From the NCBI GenBank assembly GCA_019649035.1, contig BMAT01013244.1, positions 321,726-352,041 of the forward strand: 30,316 nucleotides of DNA, in the 5' to 3' direction. How positions within the stretch are numbered: position 1 is the first letter of the stretch; each line of letters opens with the position of its first letter. This document shows, one piece after another, positions 10,211-20,632 of this stretch. The stretch comes from Elysia marginata (taxonomy: Eukaryota > Mollusca > Gastropoda > Plakobranchidae). Both the position numbers and the translations under genes were made by a program. The notes under the pieces are model-generated. The model searched no databases. It was not told where the DNA came from and saw nothing but the letters and a program-made list of their open reading frames with translations.

Positions 10211-11253
10211 CTGCCAGAATCCCGTGACACTCTAGCAGAAGCTGATCTAGGACTTCCTGCCAAGTTGCGCTCGTCCACTGAGGAGAAAGATGTGTTAAGC
10301 GCTGATGTTGAAGGAGTTCGGGCTGCCCCGTCCATGCTGTTATCTCGCGAATGAACAGACCTAGGGTAGATAGGATCTTCCACAGGGCTGTGATGAAAAC
10401 TGCCTCTAGAGCGCCGAGCAGAAGAGAACATTGGAGACGACCGTCTCCTGCCTAATACCAAAGGAGATCTACTGCCACTTCCGGAGCGCCAAGAGGCCTG
10501 TCTCTTCTTAGCACCCGAAGGAGACGTGGAAGAATAGGATTTCCTTTTCCCTGCCGGTGATGCTGTTAGACTAGCGCCTGAACCACGTGGACGGCGCAAC
10601 GCGGAATCAGCTGCAGAGAGAATGGTCTCTCGCTCTCGCTGAAGATCGCGCTCTATCTCTTGAAGTGTTTGGTCTATCAAAGAGCTCTGGCTAACGGCGG
10701 CCCCAGCAGCACCATTGGAACTGTCAAAGTATCTTGGTGATGTACCAGTATAATGATCACGTGGTCGGGGACTGACACTTCGACTGCGGGGTGTATAGGC
10801 CTTTCTATGAGGATAGATTTCGCGGTCCCCTCGCGTCGGAGACAAATCGTCCAGCCTTAAGGATCGGCCTTGGCTGAGTGAACGTCGCCCTGATGGCGGT
10901 GAGGCAGATCTTTTGCCGAAGGCACTAACGGTCCGCCTATTGGAACTGATCTCCTCTTCGATGTCATCCTCAATAATGTCACTGTCATCACTTTCGCAGA
11001 AAGAGGCGTTACGGTTGAAAGTATTGAGGTGGAAGCCGTGTAGTCCTGGCTCGGTCTCCTGCTGATCTAAAGATCCTTTCTCTTGGTAGTTGTCTATGAT
11101 TCGACGCACCCTGGCTGTCTGCTCTCGATGTTGAAGAAAGGAAACCTCATCGAAAAGCTCTTGTCTTTCTCGGCGGACCTTAGAGAGACATTCTCTTAAT
11201 TCATCCATGGTAAGCATCGCTTTATGTTCGGTGCTCCTTAGTTTCTTGACATC
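10211..11253 (-). CDS. CH gene exon 11: end of coiled coil, second SPR-rich disordered block
   Basis: 1,043 bases; acceptor CATCTAG-like (TTTCTAG), phase 0 start, and two bases left at the donor GGCAG|GTACGT. The first 60 codons continue the coiled coil (MDELRECLSKVRRERQELFD and following). An acidic patch (SDDSDIIEDDIEEEI) comes next, then basic Ser/Pro/Arg-rich sequence with three more S-P-R motifs and runs such as RRSRGSF and KRKSYSSTS. A short predicted helix (SLIDQTLQEIERDLQRERET) interrupts the disorder. The exon opens 12 codons before the first Met in the frame, as expected of an internal exon. Confidence 0.88.
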
Positions 11254-11630
11254 CTAGAAAGAGAAAAAAAAACAGGAACCGTTTTAAGACTCATTAGAAA
11301 AAAGTTTATTTTGTGAAATAATGGGTGATAATTATAAGAAGGGCTAGGGAAAGACTAAAAAAATCGTTTAATATAAAAAGGTATAACTAAAATTGACCTT
11401 TAACGGACAACTACAACCAAAAGTATCTTAAATTCATGTCCAATAAATTTGCAAGTCCCAGCCCTTTTCAATTTTAAAGATTTTACAATACTGTAATTTT
11501 TTTTTAGCTGGGGAGCAAATCAATGACTTTATTGACGAAACCTAATGACTAGTTATGCTTATGGTGGAAGCAATTACAGCACTGACATTAGTTGTTCTTT
11601 GATGACCCAGATACAACTTTTAGCTCTTAC

Positions 11631-11798
11631 ATCTCTAAGGGTCTCATTTTCATTCTCCATCGCTGCCAGTCTGGATACCAGTCTGCTGTTGTCTGAGCGC
11701 AGAGCCTCAACGCCTGGTTTTGTCTCAGAGAGTGAACGGTTCAACCTCGATGTTGTCGCGCTGAGGTCAGACTCCAGTTGTTGCTTGCCCATCTTTAC
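11631..11798 (-). CDS. CH gene exon 10: coiled coil
   Basis: 168 bases (56 codons), phase 0 both ends; acceptor CCACCAG, donor GAT|GTAAGA. It encodes VKMGKQQLESDLSATTSRLN and then LRSDNSRLVSRLAAMENENE, with leucines spaced at about seven and abundant Glu, Asn and Ser. It joins the coiled-coil segments of exons 9 and 11 and so belongs to a continuous dimerising stalk of perhaps 200 residues. Confidence 0.85.
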
Positions 11799-11895
11799 CT
11801 GGTGGTATCGAAATTTATATATTAAAAATGCTTTAGAATGTCAAAAGGTGTTTGTTGTTTATGGGATATCACGTGCGGATATCGTGTGCCTACAA

Positions 11896-12233
11896 AGTAA
11901 TAATAATAGTAATAGTAATAATACATCAAATAATAAGAGTATTAATAATGCTACATGTAAAAAAATAATAATGGTAATAATAGTAAAAATTAGAGTGATA
12001 ATAATAATAATATAAATAATAATGGTAATGACAATAGTAATAATAATTACTTTTATGATAATAACAACAACAACAACAATAATAATAGTAATGACAAAAA
12101 TAATAACAATAATAATATAATAGTAATAGTAACAAAAAAAATAATAATAACAATAATAATATAATAATGGTACCAATAAAAATAATGATGATGATGATGA
12201 CGATGATGATGTTGATGATGATAAAAATAATAA

Positions 12234-12264
<31 letters not shown>

Positions 12265-12266
12265 AA
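11896..12266. repeat. AAT-type array with GAT and AAG segments
   Basis: About 370 bases of imperfect trinucleotides: AAT/AGT/AAC-rich to about 12175, GAT units at about 12185-12222, then AAG units at about 12235-12266. It lies in the intron between CH exons 9 and 10 (11799-12559) and takes up about half of it. Frames through it are artefacts. Confidence 0.9.
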
Positions 12267-12559
12267 AAATAATGATTTTAACACCAACAGCATTAATCTA
12301 GGTTTTAAGAATCTGAAAAAAAAATATGTCTGCTTGATAGCACTAAAGGCTCTTTTGCTTTCTTTAGAATGTCCGGTGTGTTGAATATTACATAATTCAT
12401 GCCATCTGGCCAACGAGATAAATTCGGTGCATTAGGGTAAAATTAAAAGGAAAAATATACTTTAAAACAGAAAAGTACAATAATGGTAACTTAACAATTA
12501 GGAAATCTTCAAAGGATTTTTTTAAACTGAAAAGAAATAGAAACAACTGTTCTGATTAC

Positions 12560-15500
12560 CTCGTTCATGGTGCTCTCCATATCTCTAATTCTGGCCTCAA
12601 ATCCCTGGCTTTTACTCCTCTCTTGCTCCAGCATTGTTCTCAGCTCTTGGTTCTCAGCCTGGGACTTTGCAAGATGACGTCGACAGTCATCCAGCACGCC
12701 GTTGGTGTGGTGCAGTTTGTCATGGATCTCATGACGGGCGTTGTTCAGCTTGGCCGTAAGGATGTCATTCTCCACCAGGGCGCATGCTAAGGCTTGCTTC
12801 AGCTCGATCGTCTGCTGTTCGTTCAGGTTCCGTGTTGAAATAAGCCGCTTCCATCCGTCCTGACGCTCCACATCGAATCCCTGGCCCGGTGAGCTCAGAT
12901 CATTGCCCCATACCTCTGGGGTTACACTTCTGGCTGGACTGCTGTAGCCGAGCACGATACCAGTTCCTCCGCCTGGAGATTGGCGAGACATTGGTCCTCT
13001 TTTGGTAGAGGCTGATGTATCAATGGAAAGCTGCCCCAGCGTGTTCGTGCTGCGCTCCATGCTTGACGGTGTACGGTAGCGTGCTGAATTACCAGTGGCG
13101 CCTCTCGGAGATGAACGAGTTCCAGACAAAAGATAAGATCGACTGCTTGTCTCGAGCAATGGGCAAGATGTGGCTCGGTCTCGGCGGGGACTGATAGATT
13201 GAGCGTGAGATGTGGAGTAGCGGTAGGGTTGGAATACCATTCTGTTGTCTTCATCTCGAACATCCAAGGAAGAGTAGGATAAGCGGGTATTGGCGGTTGG
13301 CCCTGTACTAGGCGACCGAGAAGCTCTGCTTACATTGCGACGGCCGCTATCTTCCTCTATAGAGTCGACTTTGGCTTTCAGGGCATCTATTTCCTTGCAC
13401 AAGACTTCTATAAATCTAGACTGGCCTTCGGGGGTTGTCATGTCCTCATGTGGTGCTGATGTGGATGGAATCCTAGTGTCGCCTCTCCTTCTTTTCTGCT
13501 GCTCCCAGGCTTCCCTACGCGGCATCCGACCAGCGCCCCCGCCCCCTCGTCTCAATGGTGGCGGGGTCATGGCTCCATCTTCATTTACTCCGTCGTGGCT
13601 AGCATAACTTCGATCTGAATCAAGTCCAAGTTCCAAACGCGTGACTTCCGCTGGGCGTCTTGGTGATGCCATGTGTAGTCTTCCTGGGGATTCGATAGGG
13701 GCCTCAACTCGTGGAGAGGAAGTAAGAGCCATCAGTCTTGCAGATGGTCTTTCATCTTCCACAACTCTATTGTGCATGTTAAGATTTCTAATTAAAAGAT
13801 CCTCACGCAAACTGAGCGAGCGTGGGCTGCTGGCTCTTGCCACCCCATTAGTGCCGCGAGCGTTACCCGTTGAGCCGGAGGCATCTCTAAAAGCTCTGGG
13901 AGACAGAGATCTGGACCTTGATTGCCCTCTTGGTGATATGGAAAGCATGCGATGAGAACCTCTCTCGTGGTTATCTTCCTCTGTGGGGACATTAGAAGTT
14001 TGCGCAGCCCTTCTACGTGGAGAGCTTGATTGGACACGCGGTGAGGTAGGTGGTAAAGGTGAGGAAGACGAAGTTCCTTCTAGCTGAATAATTGGATGGC
14101 TGGGTAAAGAACGGGACTGAGGTTGGAAGCGGACACGAGGTCCTGTTGACTGAGATGCAGGTGGAGCAAGGTCTCGCCTTTTCAGGATGGTCTGCTCCAT
14201 GGCGTCGTTTGATGGAGGCTGGTATCTTGTCTGTGCTGGTTGCGTCTCTTGGGTAGGGCCTGTTGTCCTTGCACGCTTGATCGCATCCATCAATGCCATG
14301 ACTTCTGGCCCCGTGCTTTGCATAAGAAATTTTGATGCATCCCTTGCTTGCTGTCGCATCTCCGGAGGTAGACGGTCTAAGATTGACGCCAGCGCTGGCT
14401 CTGGGTATGGCTCCGAACCTGCGCTTCTTGGTGGCGGGGCGTAAGCATGAGAAGAAGTTGAAACACCTCCATTGCCAACAGCCTCTCTATATGCACCATT
14501 AACGGACGACGCAGGAGATACTGTAATGTGAGGTGCCCTCGCTGGAAGAGTATTAGATTTACTCCGACGCTGGAGCTCCATAGTTCCTCTGTTGTAACTG
14601 GATGATGAACCGTTCGTGTTATCGATGAAGGGTGGCGGTGTGCTGCTTTCATAAGATCTGGATCTTGTAGCGGTGCCATTGGGCTTGAATGAGCCATAGG
14701 AGCTAATCAGAGGGGCTCTAGGCGAACCCATTTTGTCTGTTACAGAAACGTTAGAGAGCCGGTCTATGGTGTCTTCCCACTGGTGGATGTAGTCTCTGGG
14801 CCGTTTGATTCGTATCGTAACGTTCTCCTCTCTAGTCTTTGCTGGTGTAGTATGAAGAAGAGGGACTGGTGTGCTCGAGTGAAGACCAGCCGTCTCTGGT
14901 GTGAGTATTGGGCTTACCCTAGTGCTCCCGTTTTTAGGTTTTGCTTCGATTGTTCTGTCCTTGTTCAACAAGCCACCGTTTTGTTGACGGTTATGAGATA
15001 AAGCTCTAAGTTCGTTGTCTGGACTAATTTTACTGCTAGCCGAGTTTCCATTGCCATTTCTAATACTGACTCGAGCAGGAGTTGCTCCGGGAGCATGAGC
15101 CTCGGAACGGCTGGGCCGTTTTATTTCACTCTCAGCCGACTTTGCTCTTATTGAAAGCTCAGATCTATCTCTACTAAGAGAGCTACTGGAGAAATCTGAA
15201 AGGGTATCTGTCTCCTTTTCGCTGAGCATTTGCGACTCGGCTTCTTTCCCGAGCTTTTTCTCTGCTGATGCGACCAACTCGTCCAGTGAACTCCTCCTTT
15301 CCCGATCTTCCGTCACTTCTGTTATTCTCTCGCTGATGACCTGGTGAAGCATTTCGTCCTTGAACCCCCCAGCTCCGTCTCCCTCAGCTCTGTCTTTTGG
15401 CGAACTTTTTTCTCGACCAGACACTAGCGAACCTGTGGAGGACCAATCAGAAGTTTCGTTCCCATCCCCGGTTCCCAACTGGTCAAACAAGCTCCTGGCC

Positions 15501-15676
15501 CGGGTCCGCTGTGACGGTGATGGCGGCCATGCCTGGTCAAAGTTGGAGCGTCCCGTTGATCCCCCGCTGGACAGAGAGCGTCCCCGGCTAACACGGGGCT
15601 CTGACGCCGAGTCTGCCGACCTAGATCTCTGTGAATCGTTCGACAGGGAACGCGCGCGCTTTTCGAAGAAATGGAT
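12560..15676 (-). CDS. CH gene exon 9: 3.1-kb disordered SPR-rich exon, start of coiled coil
   Basis: A 3,117-base exon (1,039 codons), phase 0 at both ends; acceptor ATTACAG, donor GAG|GTAATC. The protein is low-complexity and rich in Ser, Arg, Pro, Thr and Gly, as expected of a disordered tether. I count ten S-P-R motifs, which fit proline-directed, basic-context phosphorylation sites, and several RSxS motifs. TRIP (codons at 13477-13466, residue about 970) lies in a basic, Ser/Pro-rich setting, like the [S/T]xIP motif that recruits microtubule end-binding proteins. From about codon 945 the sequence becomes heptad-like (EQQTIELKQALACALVENDI, then repeated L/I with E/K/Q), beginning a coiled coil that continues in the next two exons. 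The ORF is unbroken and its base composition is clearly more GC-rich than the flanking introns. Overlapping frames on the other strand are shadows. Confidence 0.9.
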
Positions 15677-17303
15677 CTGTAATGGAATATCGACAAATAA
15701 AGGCATTTTTTAACAATCAGCTTAACTTCAATTTTTTGTGTCCCCATTCTAGACTCTGCAACTTGAAATCGAATGATGCTAACCTGTTAAATGAAAGAAA
15801 TCTTCTTTTTTTTTAATTTTATTCAAAGTTTGCTTCTACTCGTCATAGTGAGAATATGCTCAGTAAAATCCTCTCTGCTAATCTAATATTGAACTAACTC
15901 ATTGTGTACAGCGATCATATCTACAGCTAAAATCTCTGGCATGGACCTGAATGTGGAAAAGCTGCGTGATTATGCCCTACTTCGGCCATCGAAGTGACGG
16001 AATAATTGCGCAAAGAACGTAACCAAGGGTTTCTCAAAAGCTTAACGCTGTCAAGTTTATACAGTGGAATCCAGTTCAAAATCAACATCTTTAACGGAAA
16101 CTCTTGGTTGGAGTCAACTCAGTTTTAAAGTCTCATTTTGCATTTCTTTACATCTTTGTAATGGTTCAAACCAACTGTTGCTTAACGTCAACACATTTTT
16201 TTAGGTCCTGAGGTGTTGACTTTTTCAGGATTCCGTTTCATTGTTTTTAAAGTGCTCTGGTCTCGTTTTTACTTTCAGCCTGGACAAACTCACTCTACTC
16301 CTGCTCTTTCTGCGAAAGTTTCAAGTGTTATACCCGAATGGGTAACCACAAAGTAACAAATTGTCGCATTGGATAATAGAGTTTTTTTTTTCTGTTTCTT
16401 ACGCTAAAATTTATCCAGAACACCCGTATGGTTGAGACGAAACGGGTTCACGTATCGTAAAAATACATCTTGATTATGTCATCGTCTTTAGAAGAAACAA
16501 GTAGGCATACTGTGGAAGCTCATTACAGTCGTCAATGAGACTGTTCCATGAACTTCAAAAAATTCTTTTAGAGTAGTTCTCCCTGTACAGTGGTGAGTTT
16601 TTAGGCTTAGATTTAGCACAAGTTTTTAAATAAACCTCGCCAACTGAAGAATTTGCTGGTGAGCTCACCTTCTGAATTTTACACACAAAAAAGGTTAGTA
16701 CTGAAACAGTCCCATAGGCTTAATTAGGAATAAACAAAATTTAACATGAAGTTTACTTTAGTTTCCTACCAATCAAGGTGTGTCCTATAGGAGGTAAGGC
16801 TTTGATTTTAATTGATGTCTAGCGATATAAAAAGAGGGAATGTTTAACGAAAAATACCATTCATCTTTTAGACAATTAGTAGGTACTAGATAGATTTAGC
16901 CCTACTTGATGATTACAGTCACGCTAATAATCGATGAAAGAAAGTTGATATTTAAAGAAAAATACTTCTTTTCCAATAATACCTATAATGTTTTAATTGT
17001 ATAGTACCTATCACCAAGGAGTCATTATTAAAGGGCCACAAACAGCAGTCTAGTCTGTATTATTTTTTTTCCTTTGAAAAATAAAAATTAAAAAATAGCG
17101 ACGATTTTCTTTTTTTTTCTATAAGTGGGACCCTAATCTTTCAAGTGCAAGAGCTTAGGTTAACGTTGAAGTATGAAAGTGTTTTTTATCGCTCCGGAGA
17201 GCTGAAAAACAATGCGCAAAGCTTAACACTTAAAGTTTTAGCAAGAAAATTCCACGACATTGGGTTTTAATATGTTAAGAAGAATTTTTAGACATCCTCG
17301 TAC
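15677..17303 (-). other. Intron between CH exons 8 and 9
   Basis: About 1.6 kb, AT-rich, carrying the MITE copy at 16062-16238. No further exon or gene was seen. Confidence 0.6.
16062..16238. mobile_element. Diverged second copy of the MITE, opposite orientation
   Basis: It begins CAGTGGAATCC after a TA dinucleotide (16060-16061) and ends around AGGTGTTGACTTTTTCAGGATTCC, where the terminal bases are degraded. The interior aligns with the reverse complement of the element at 3440: shared phrases include AACTCTTG, GTATTTCTTTA/GCATTTCTTTA and TTGCTTAA-GTCAA. The length is almost the same (about 177 bases). It lies in the intron between CH exons 8 and 9. Confidence 0.7.
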
Positions 17304-17375
17304 CTTGGCCAGGGCAGCTGCCTTCCCATCTGTGCTAAGCATTTCTCTTCTTTTGTGACGCTCAGAGTTGGACGC
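17304..17375 (-). CDS. CH gene exon 8: charged linker after CH2
   Basis: 72 bases (24 codons), phase 0 at both ends; acceptor TTTTAG, donor AAG|GTACGA. It encodes SERHKRREMLSTDGKAAALAK, a basic, probably helical connector with no recognised domain. Because it is phase 0 and a multiple of three, it could be skipped without breaking the frame. Confidence 0.75.
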
Positions 17376-17702
17376 CTAAAAGGGATACGCCACAAGCAAG
17401 ACAAGTTTGAGTACAAATGGGAAAAGTGTATACATTTATAAATAGGACTAGGTTTAAATAGTTAGCGGAAAGATAAGATACGTTATAACAAGATAAACTT
17501 TATTGTCCAATATTGGCATATTGTTTTGGATCCAAGATGCAGGCACACTAATCAAGAGAATAGCAAACCCATACATCTGCATACATAATATAATAGTACA
17601 GTGGCAAATGAATAAGTAGTAATTACATGCAGTACGGATGGTCCGAGCTGGCATAAAGTATAAAGAGAGCTAAAGAAGTGGCAGAAGAGTGAGGGATAGG
17701 AA

Positions 17703-17755
17703 GAGAGACAGACAGACAGGCAGACAGGCGGACAGATAGATAGACAGACAGAGAA
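17703..17755. repeat. GACA/GATA microsatellite
   Basis: Imperfect GACA units with GGCA and GATA variants, in the intron between CH exons 7 and 8. It is the same unit type as the array near 1866. Confidence 0.85.
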
Positions 17756-18267
17756 ACTGACACGCACACAGAGACGAGTGCCAAAGGATGAACTTCCTAA
17801 GGTTTATAGCATAAACTTTAGTTTAAAACAGAAAACAACAGTTTTGATGCTTAGATAAAAGTCCTTATAGGTGTAATCAGCTGGTAAAAATCTTAGACCA
17901 TCATTGAATTTAACTATCATAGATCTCGGAATGGCGTCGATAAAAACACCTAGAAGATTTGTTTAGACATTGAATGTGATCGACTACACAAATCCGTGCA
18001 AAAATGATTTGAGTGAATTTTTTTTCCCCTAGTTGTAAGAAACTTGTGGAAAATCATCTAGGTCTAGATCCTCAGAGTCTTCATCAAATTGCGCATTTCT
18101 TCGTACAACAAGCTTGTTTTTTTTTAATATACAAGATTTACTGAAAAGCATGAGTCGTATGGCGGATTAAAGGAGGCAGCTATAAGAATATAAAGACCAA
18201 CATTGCTTTATGACCAACGTTAATTAGGCTGCAAAGGTGAAAAAAACGAAATGCAACACAAATGTTT

Positions 18268-18321
18268 TTCTTTTTTTTTTTTTTTTTTTTTTTTTTTNNN
18301 NNNNNNNNNNNNNNNNNNNNN
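18268..18321. other. Poly-T tract running into assembly gap (24 N)
   Basis: About 28 T run directly into unresolved bases at 18298-18321. The gap lies in the intron between CH exons 7 and 8. Its true length is unknown, so any feature near it is unreliable. Confidence 0.98.
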
Positions 18322-18694
18322 TCCTTCTTGTTTTTCTAGGCAATTGTCCACGTATTAGTATTTTGTAAAGTTTTGTCTTACCTAAACTTCACCAAAAGAT
18401 TTTCATGGGGTTTTTTTTTAATCTTAAAAATTTCCTTCAGCAAAGTTTTATAAAGTAAATTGTATAGCTTTTCATTGATCTTTGGTGTGGATTCCAAGTA
18501 TTTAAGTGTAAATAGAATCAAAACAATTTTTTAAATAATTTATAAAAAAAAAAGCCCACTCCAGCTGGATTTTTTAAAGAAACTCTACACGAAGAATGAA
18601 TACGTTCATTTGGTTTTCCCACATGCACTGAAGTGCGTTCGGCGTTTCGCGTTACCTTATTCCGTCCAATGTGACCGGTCCCTACGGTTCATGT

Positions 18695-18806
18695 ATTGGG
18701 AATGAGAAAACAGCACAAAATTATCGTTCTTCTCCGCAAGCAGTTGACTTCAAAGAGGGATTTTGCCAACATGAACGATAATTTGTGCTCTAATCTCATT
18801 CCCAAT
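18695..18806. repeat. 112-bp inverted repeat (arms about 35 bp, 43-bp spacer)
   Basis: The left arm, 18695-18729, starts ATTGGGAATGAGA and ends TTATCGTTC. The right arm, 18773-18806, starts GAACGATAATTTGTGCTC and ends ATTCCCAAT. The arms pair with only a few mismatches. The element is intronic. It may be a small non-autonomous transposon or a relic, but no target duplication was evident. Confidence 0.75.
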
Positions 18807-18916
18807 TGCTATTTTTGCAGACGTGTTTGTCGTTAAAAAGAAAAGACATTTTTTTTGCAAAACATCCAGATCCTATCTGTATCACGGCTAATGTTTTTTT
18901 TAAAAGATGAACTCAC

Positions 18917-18989
18917 CCTTCTTCTCGTTAAGGACAGATAAATCATAAGCGTGTGCTCATCTACTGTTCCATCCACAATATCACTAGCC
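18917..18989 (-). CDS. CH gene exon 7: final helix of CH2
   Basis: 73 bases, acceptor CCTCCAG, donor AGG|GTGAGT, ending in phase 0. It encodes ASDIVDGTVDEHTLMIYLSL, a clear match to the actinin/filamin CH2 ending (D-I-x-x-x-x-V-D-E-x-S/T-x-M-x-Y-L-S). This is strong evidence that the second domain is a true CH2 of the tandem actin-binding class, despite its unusual middle. Confidence 0.9.
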
Positions 18990-20058
18990 CTGGAGGTAAA
19001 CAAAAAAGCAAAGTTTACATTTATATATATATTTATTAAAATCTTTTGTATCATTTATTAAAAAATGCCCTGTGTGGCGTTTTGTCGTACTGAAAAACAA
19101 AAACAGAACCATGTCAGCTTTTTGCCTTTTTTTTAATCGTTATTGCACATAGTTCGAAGATTGCGGTGTTAATGACTTTAAAAAGTAAAATCTCATTTAT
19201 TGGTACATGTACTTTCTTAATTGGTCTTGAGCAATCCTCATATTTCGAGTAGAAGTTCGTTGACCCATGCTGCGTTTTTTGTTGGGTTTTTTTTTTTGGT
19301 GCTTAAGACCACCAGCATATCGATAACACTGCCCAAGACAATCAAAGAACAGTATCTGCAGTGAAAACAATTGTAATAATAGTACATAATCAACAATTCT
19401 TGACCAATTTCCACAAACTAATCTCCTGTATCAAACAAACTTATAGGGATGCATTGTTTCAGGTCTGGGTTATCAGAAAAGGCTTTTTTTTCTTTTTAAA
19501 GACCCGATTTTTTTAGTTTTCAAAACTAATAGCTCAATCTCTATGGCCTGCCTGACATTGGAATTGAGGTCACTTTTCTTCTTATTGTTCTGCATCAATG
19601 GCATCTCTTTATCGTCTGTGCTTCAAAAGCTGCAAAAGGCCAAGAGTTACTCAGTTGCTTAATTGTGTATGTGTGAAAACAAACCCGACTGCATTGCCAC
19701 AATGTCAACAAGTAGATCTAGAACCCTTTTAAAGGTCAATTTAAAGTGATCAGTACGAGAAGATTTTTTTTTTAACTGTATAACTTCACAGAAGATAAAC
19801 GGAGCAGAATATCTAACTACCTGCACTTAATAGCCCGAAATAATCTGTTTCAAGTAAAAAAAAATAGCAAACATGCAGCTAAACACCTCGTCTGGACGAT
19901 TGTGCATGATTTGCCTCGTCGGCTCACAGAATGATGTTTCTTTCTATATTTCTTGAAAAACTTCATTAATGTTTCATTTTGGATTTCCTTCGATTAATGC
20001 CTTAACACATAAAAAAACCATATACCTGGCCGTACCAACGTAAGCAACTAAGACTTAC
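18990..20058 (-). other. Intron between CH exons 6 and 7
   Basis: About 1.07 kb, AT-rich with several homopolymer A/T runs. Nothing beyond intronic sequence was recognised. Confidence 0.6.
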
Positions 20059-20132
20059 CGAATAATATCTTTCATAATGCAGTATCTGTCTTGAATCTCC
20101 GTCAATAGAGCATCAATATACTCTGCCGTGTC
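20059..20132 (-). CDS. CH gene exon 6: CH2 middle helix
   Basis: 74 bases, acceptor CTACTCAG, donor CG|GTAAGT. It encodes DTAEYIDALLTEIQDRYCIM, corresponding to the helix that in other CH2 domains reads E-x-A-x-x-A-L-x-x-A-x-x-x-x-G. The usual Gly-I/V-P turn is replaced by Arg-Tyr-Cys-Ile. The split Arg codon is completed by the next exon. Confidence 0.8.
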
Positions 20133-20562
20133 CTGAGTAGAAAAAAAAAGTTAGAGCAGATTTTTAGTAGCAGCAACCAAATTCTGTTTTATGATTAGTC
20201 TGCTTAGTTTCGGTCTAGAAAGCAAGTGCTGCACGATGTTTTTAACAATACATGATTATACTAGCGTAAGCATTCCAAGACAAGGAGGCTTATTTTCAAA
20301 CAATTAACAAAAAGCTTTTGAAAGTCAGCAAGCCAAATAAGATAGTTCGTTTATGTAGTCCGTGGGGAAAAAGCAAAGTTTGAAACTTATTTACAGTCAT
20401 ATTATAGTTACTTTTTTTTTGCAAAATATTTGTTGGAGCTTTTTTAAGTAAGTGTAGTGGAAAAAAAAAGAAAATTGGAATAAAATATGAGAGGTGAAGA
20501 CCAAGAGAAGTAATACAAGTAAAAGTTATCGTAACATTTTTTTTAAATTTACAGTGATGTAC

Positions 20563-20632
20563 CTTGGATTTCTGCATGCTGCAGCCCGCCACCCGCTCTA
20601 GCAGTTTCACAAACCAGTTGCCATTGCACAGA
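20563..20632 (-). CDS. CH gene exon 5: CH2 core helix
   Basis: 70 bases; the first base completes Asn, the rest are 23 codons, and it ends in phase 0 at AAG|GTACAT. It encodes LCNGNWFVKLLERVAG, the place where CH2 usually carries S/D-W-x-D-G-x-x-L-x-x-L-I. Here the D-G is replaced by N-W, so the domain is divergent at its central turn. It continues in frame to exon 6. Confidence 0.8.

Noticed and set aside
11859..12413. Minus-strand open frame with Phe, Ile and Tyr runs
   Set aside because: It covers the AAT/GAT/AAG array between CH exons 9 and 10 and has no domain.
13290..15816. Plus-strand and other-frame ORFs across the 3.1-kb exon
   Set aside because: They are shadows of the real minus-strand coding frame, which is longer, uninterrupted and spliced at both ends.
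16589..16600. CAGTGG phrase near 16589 and at 17600 as further MITE ends
   Set aside because: No matching inverted partner nearby and no similarity beyond six bases.
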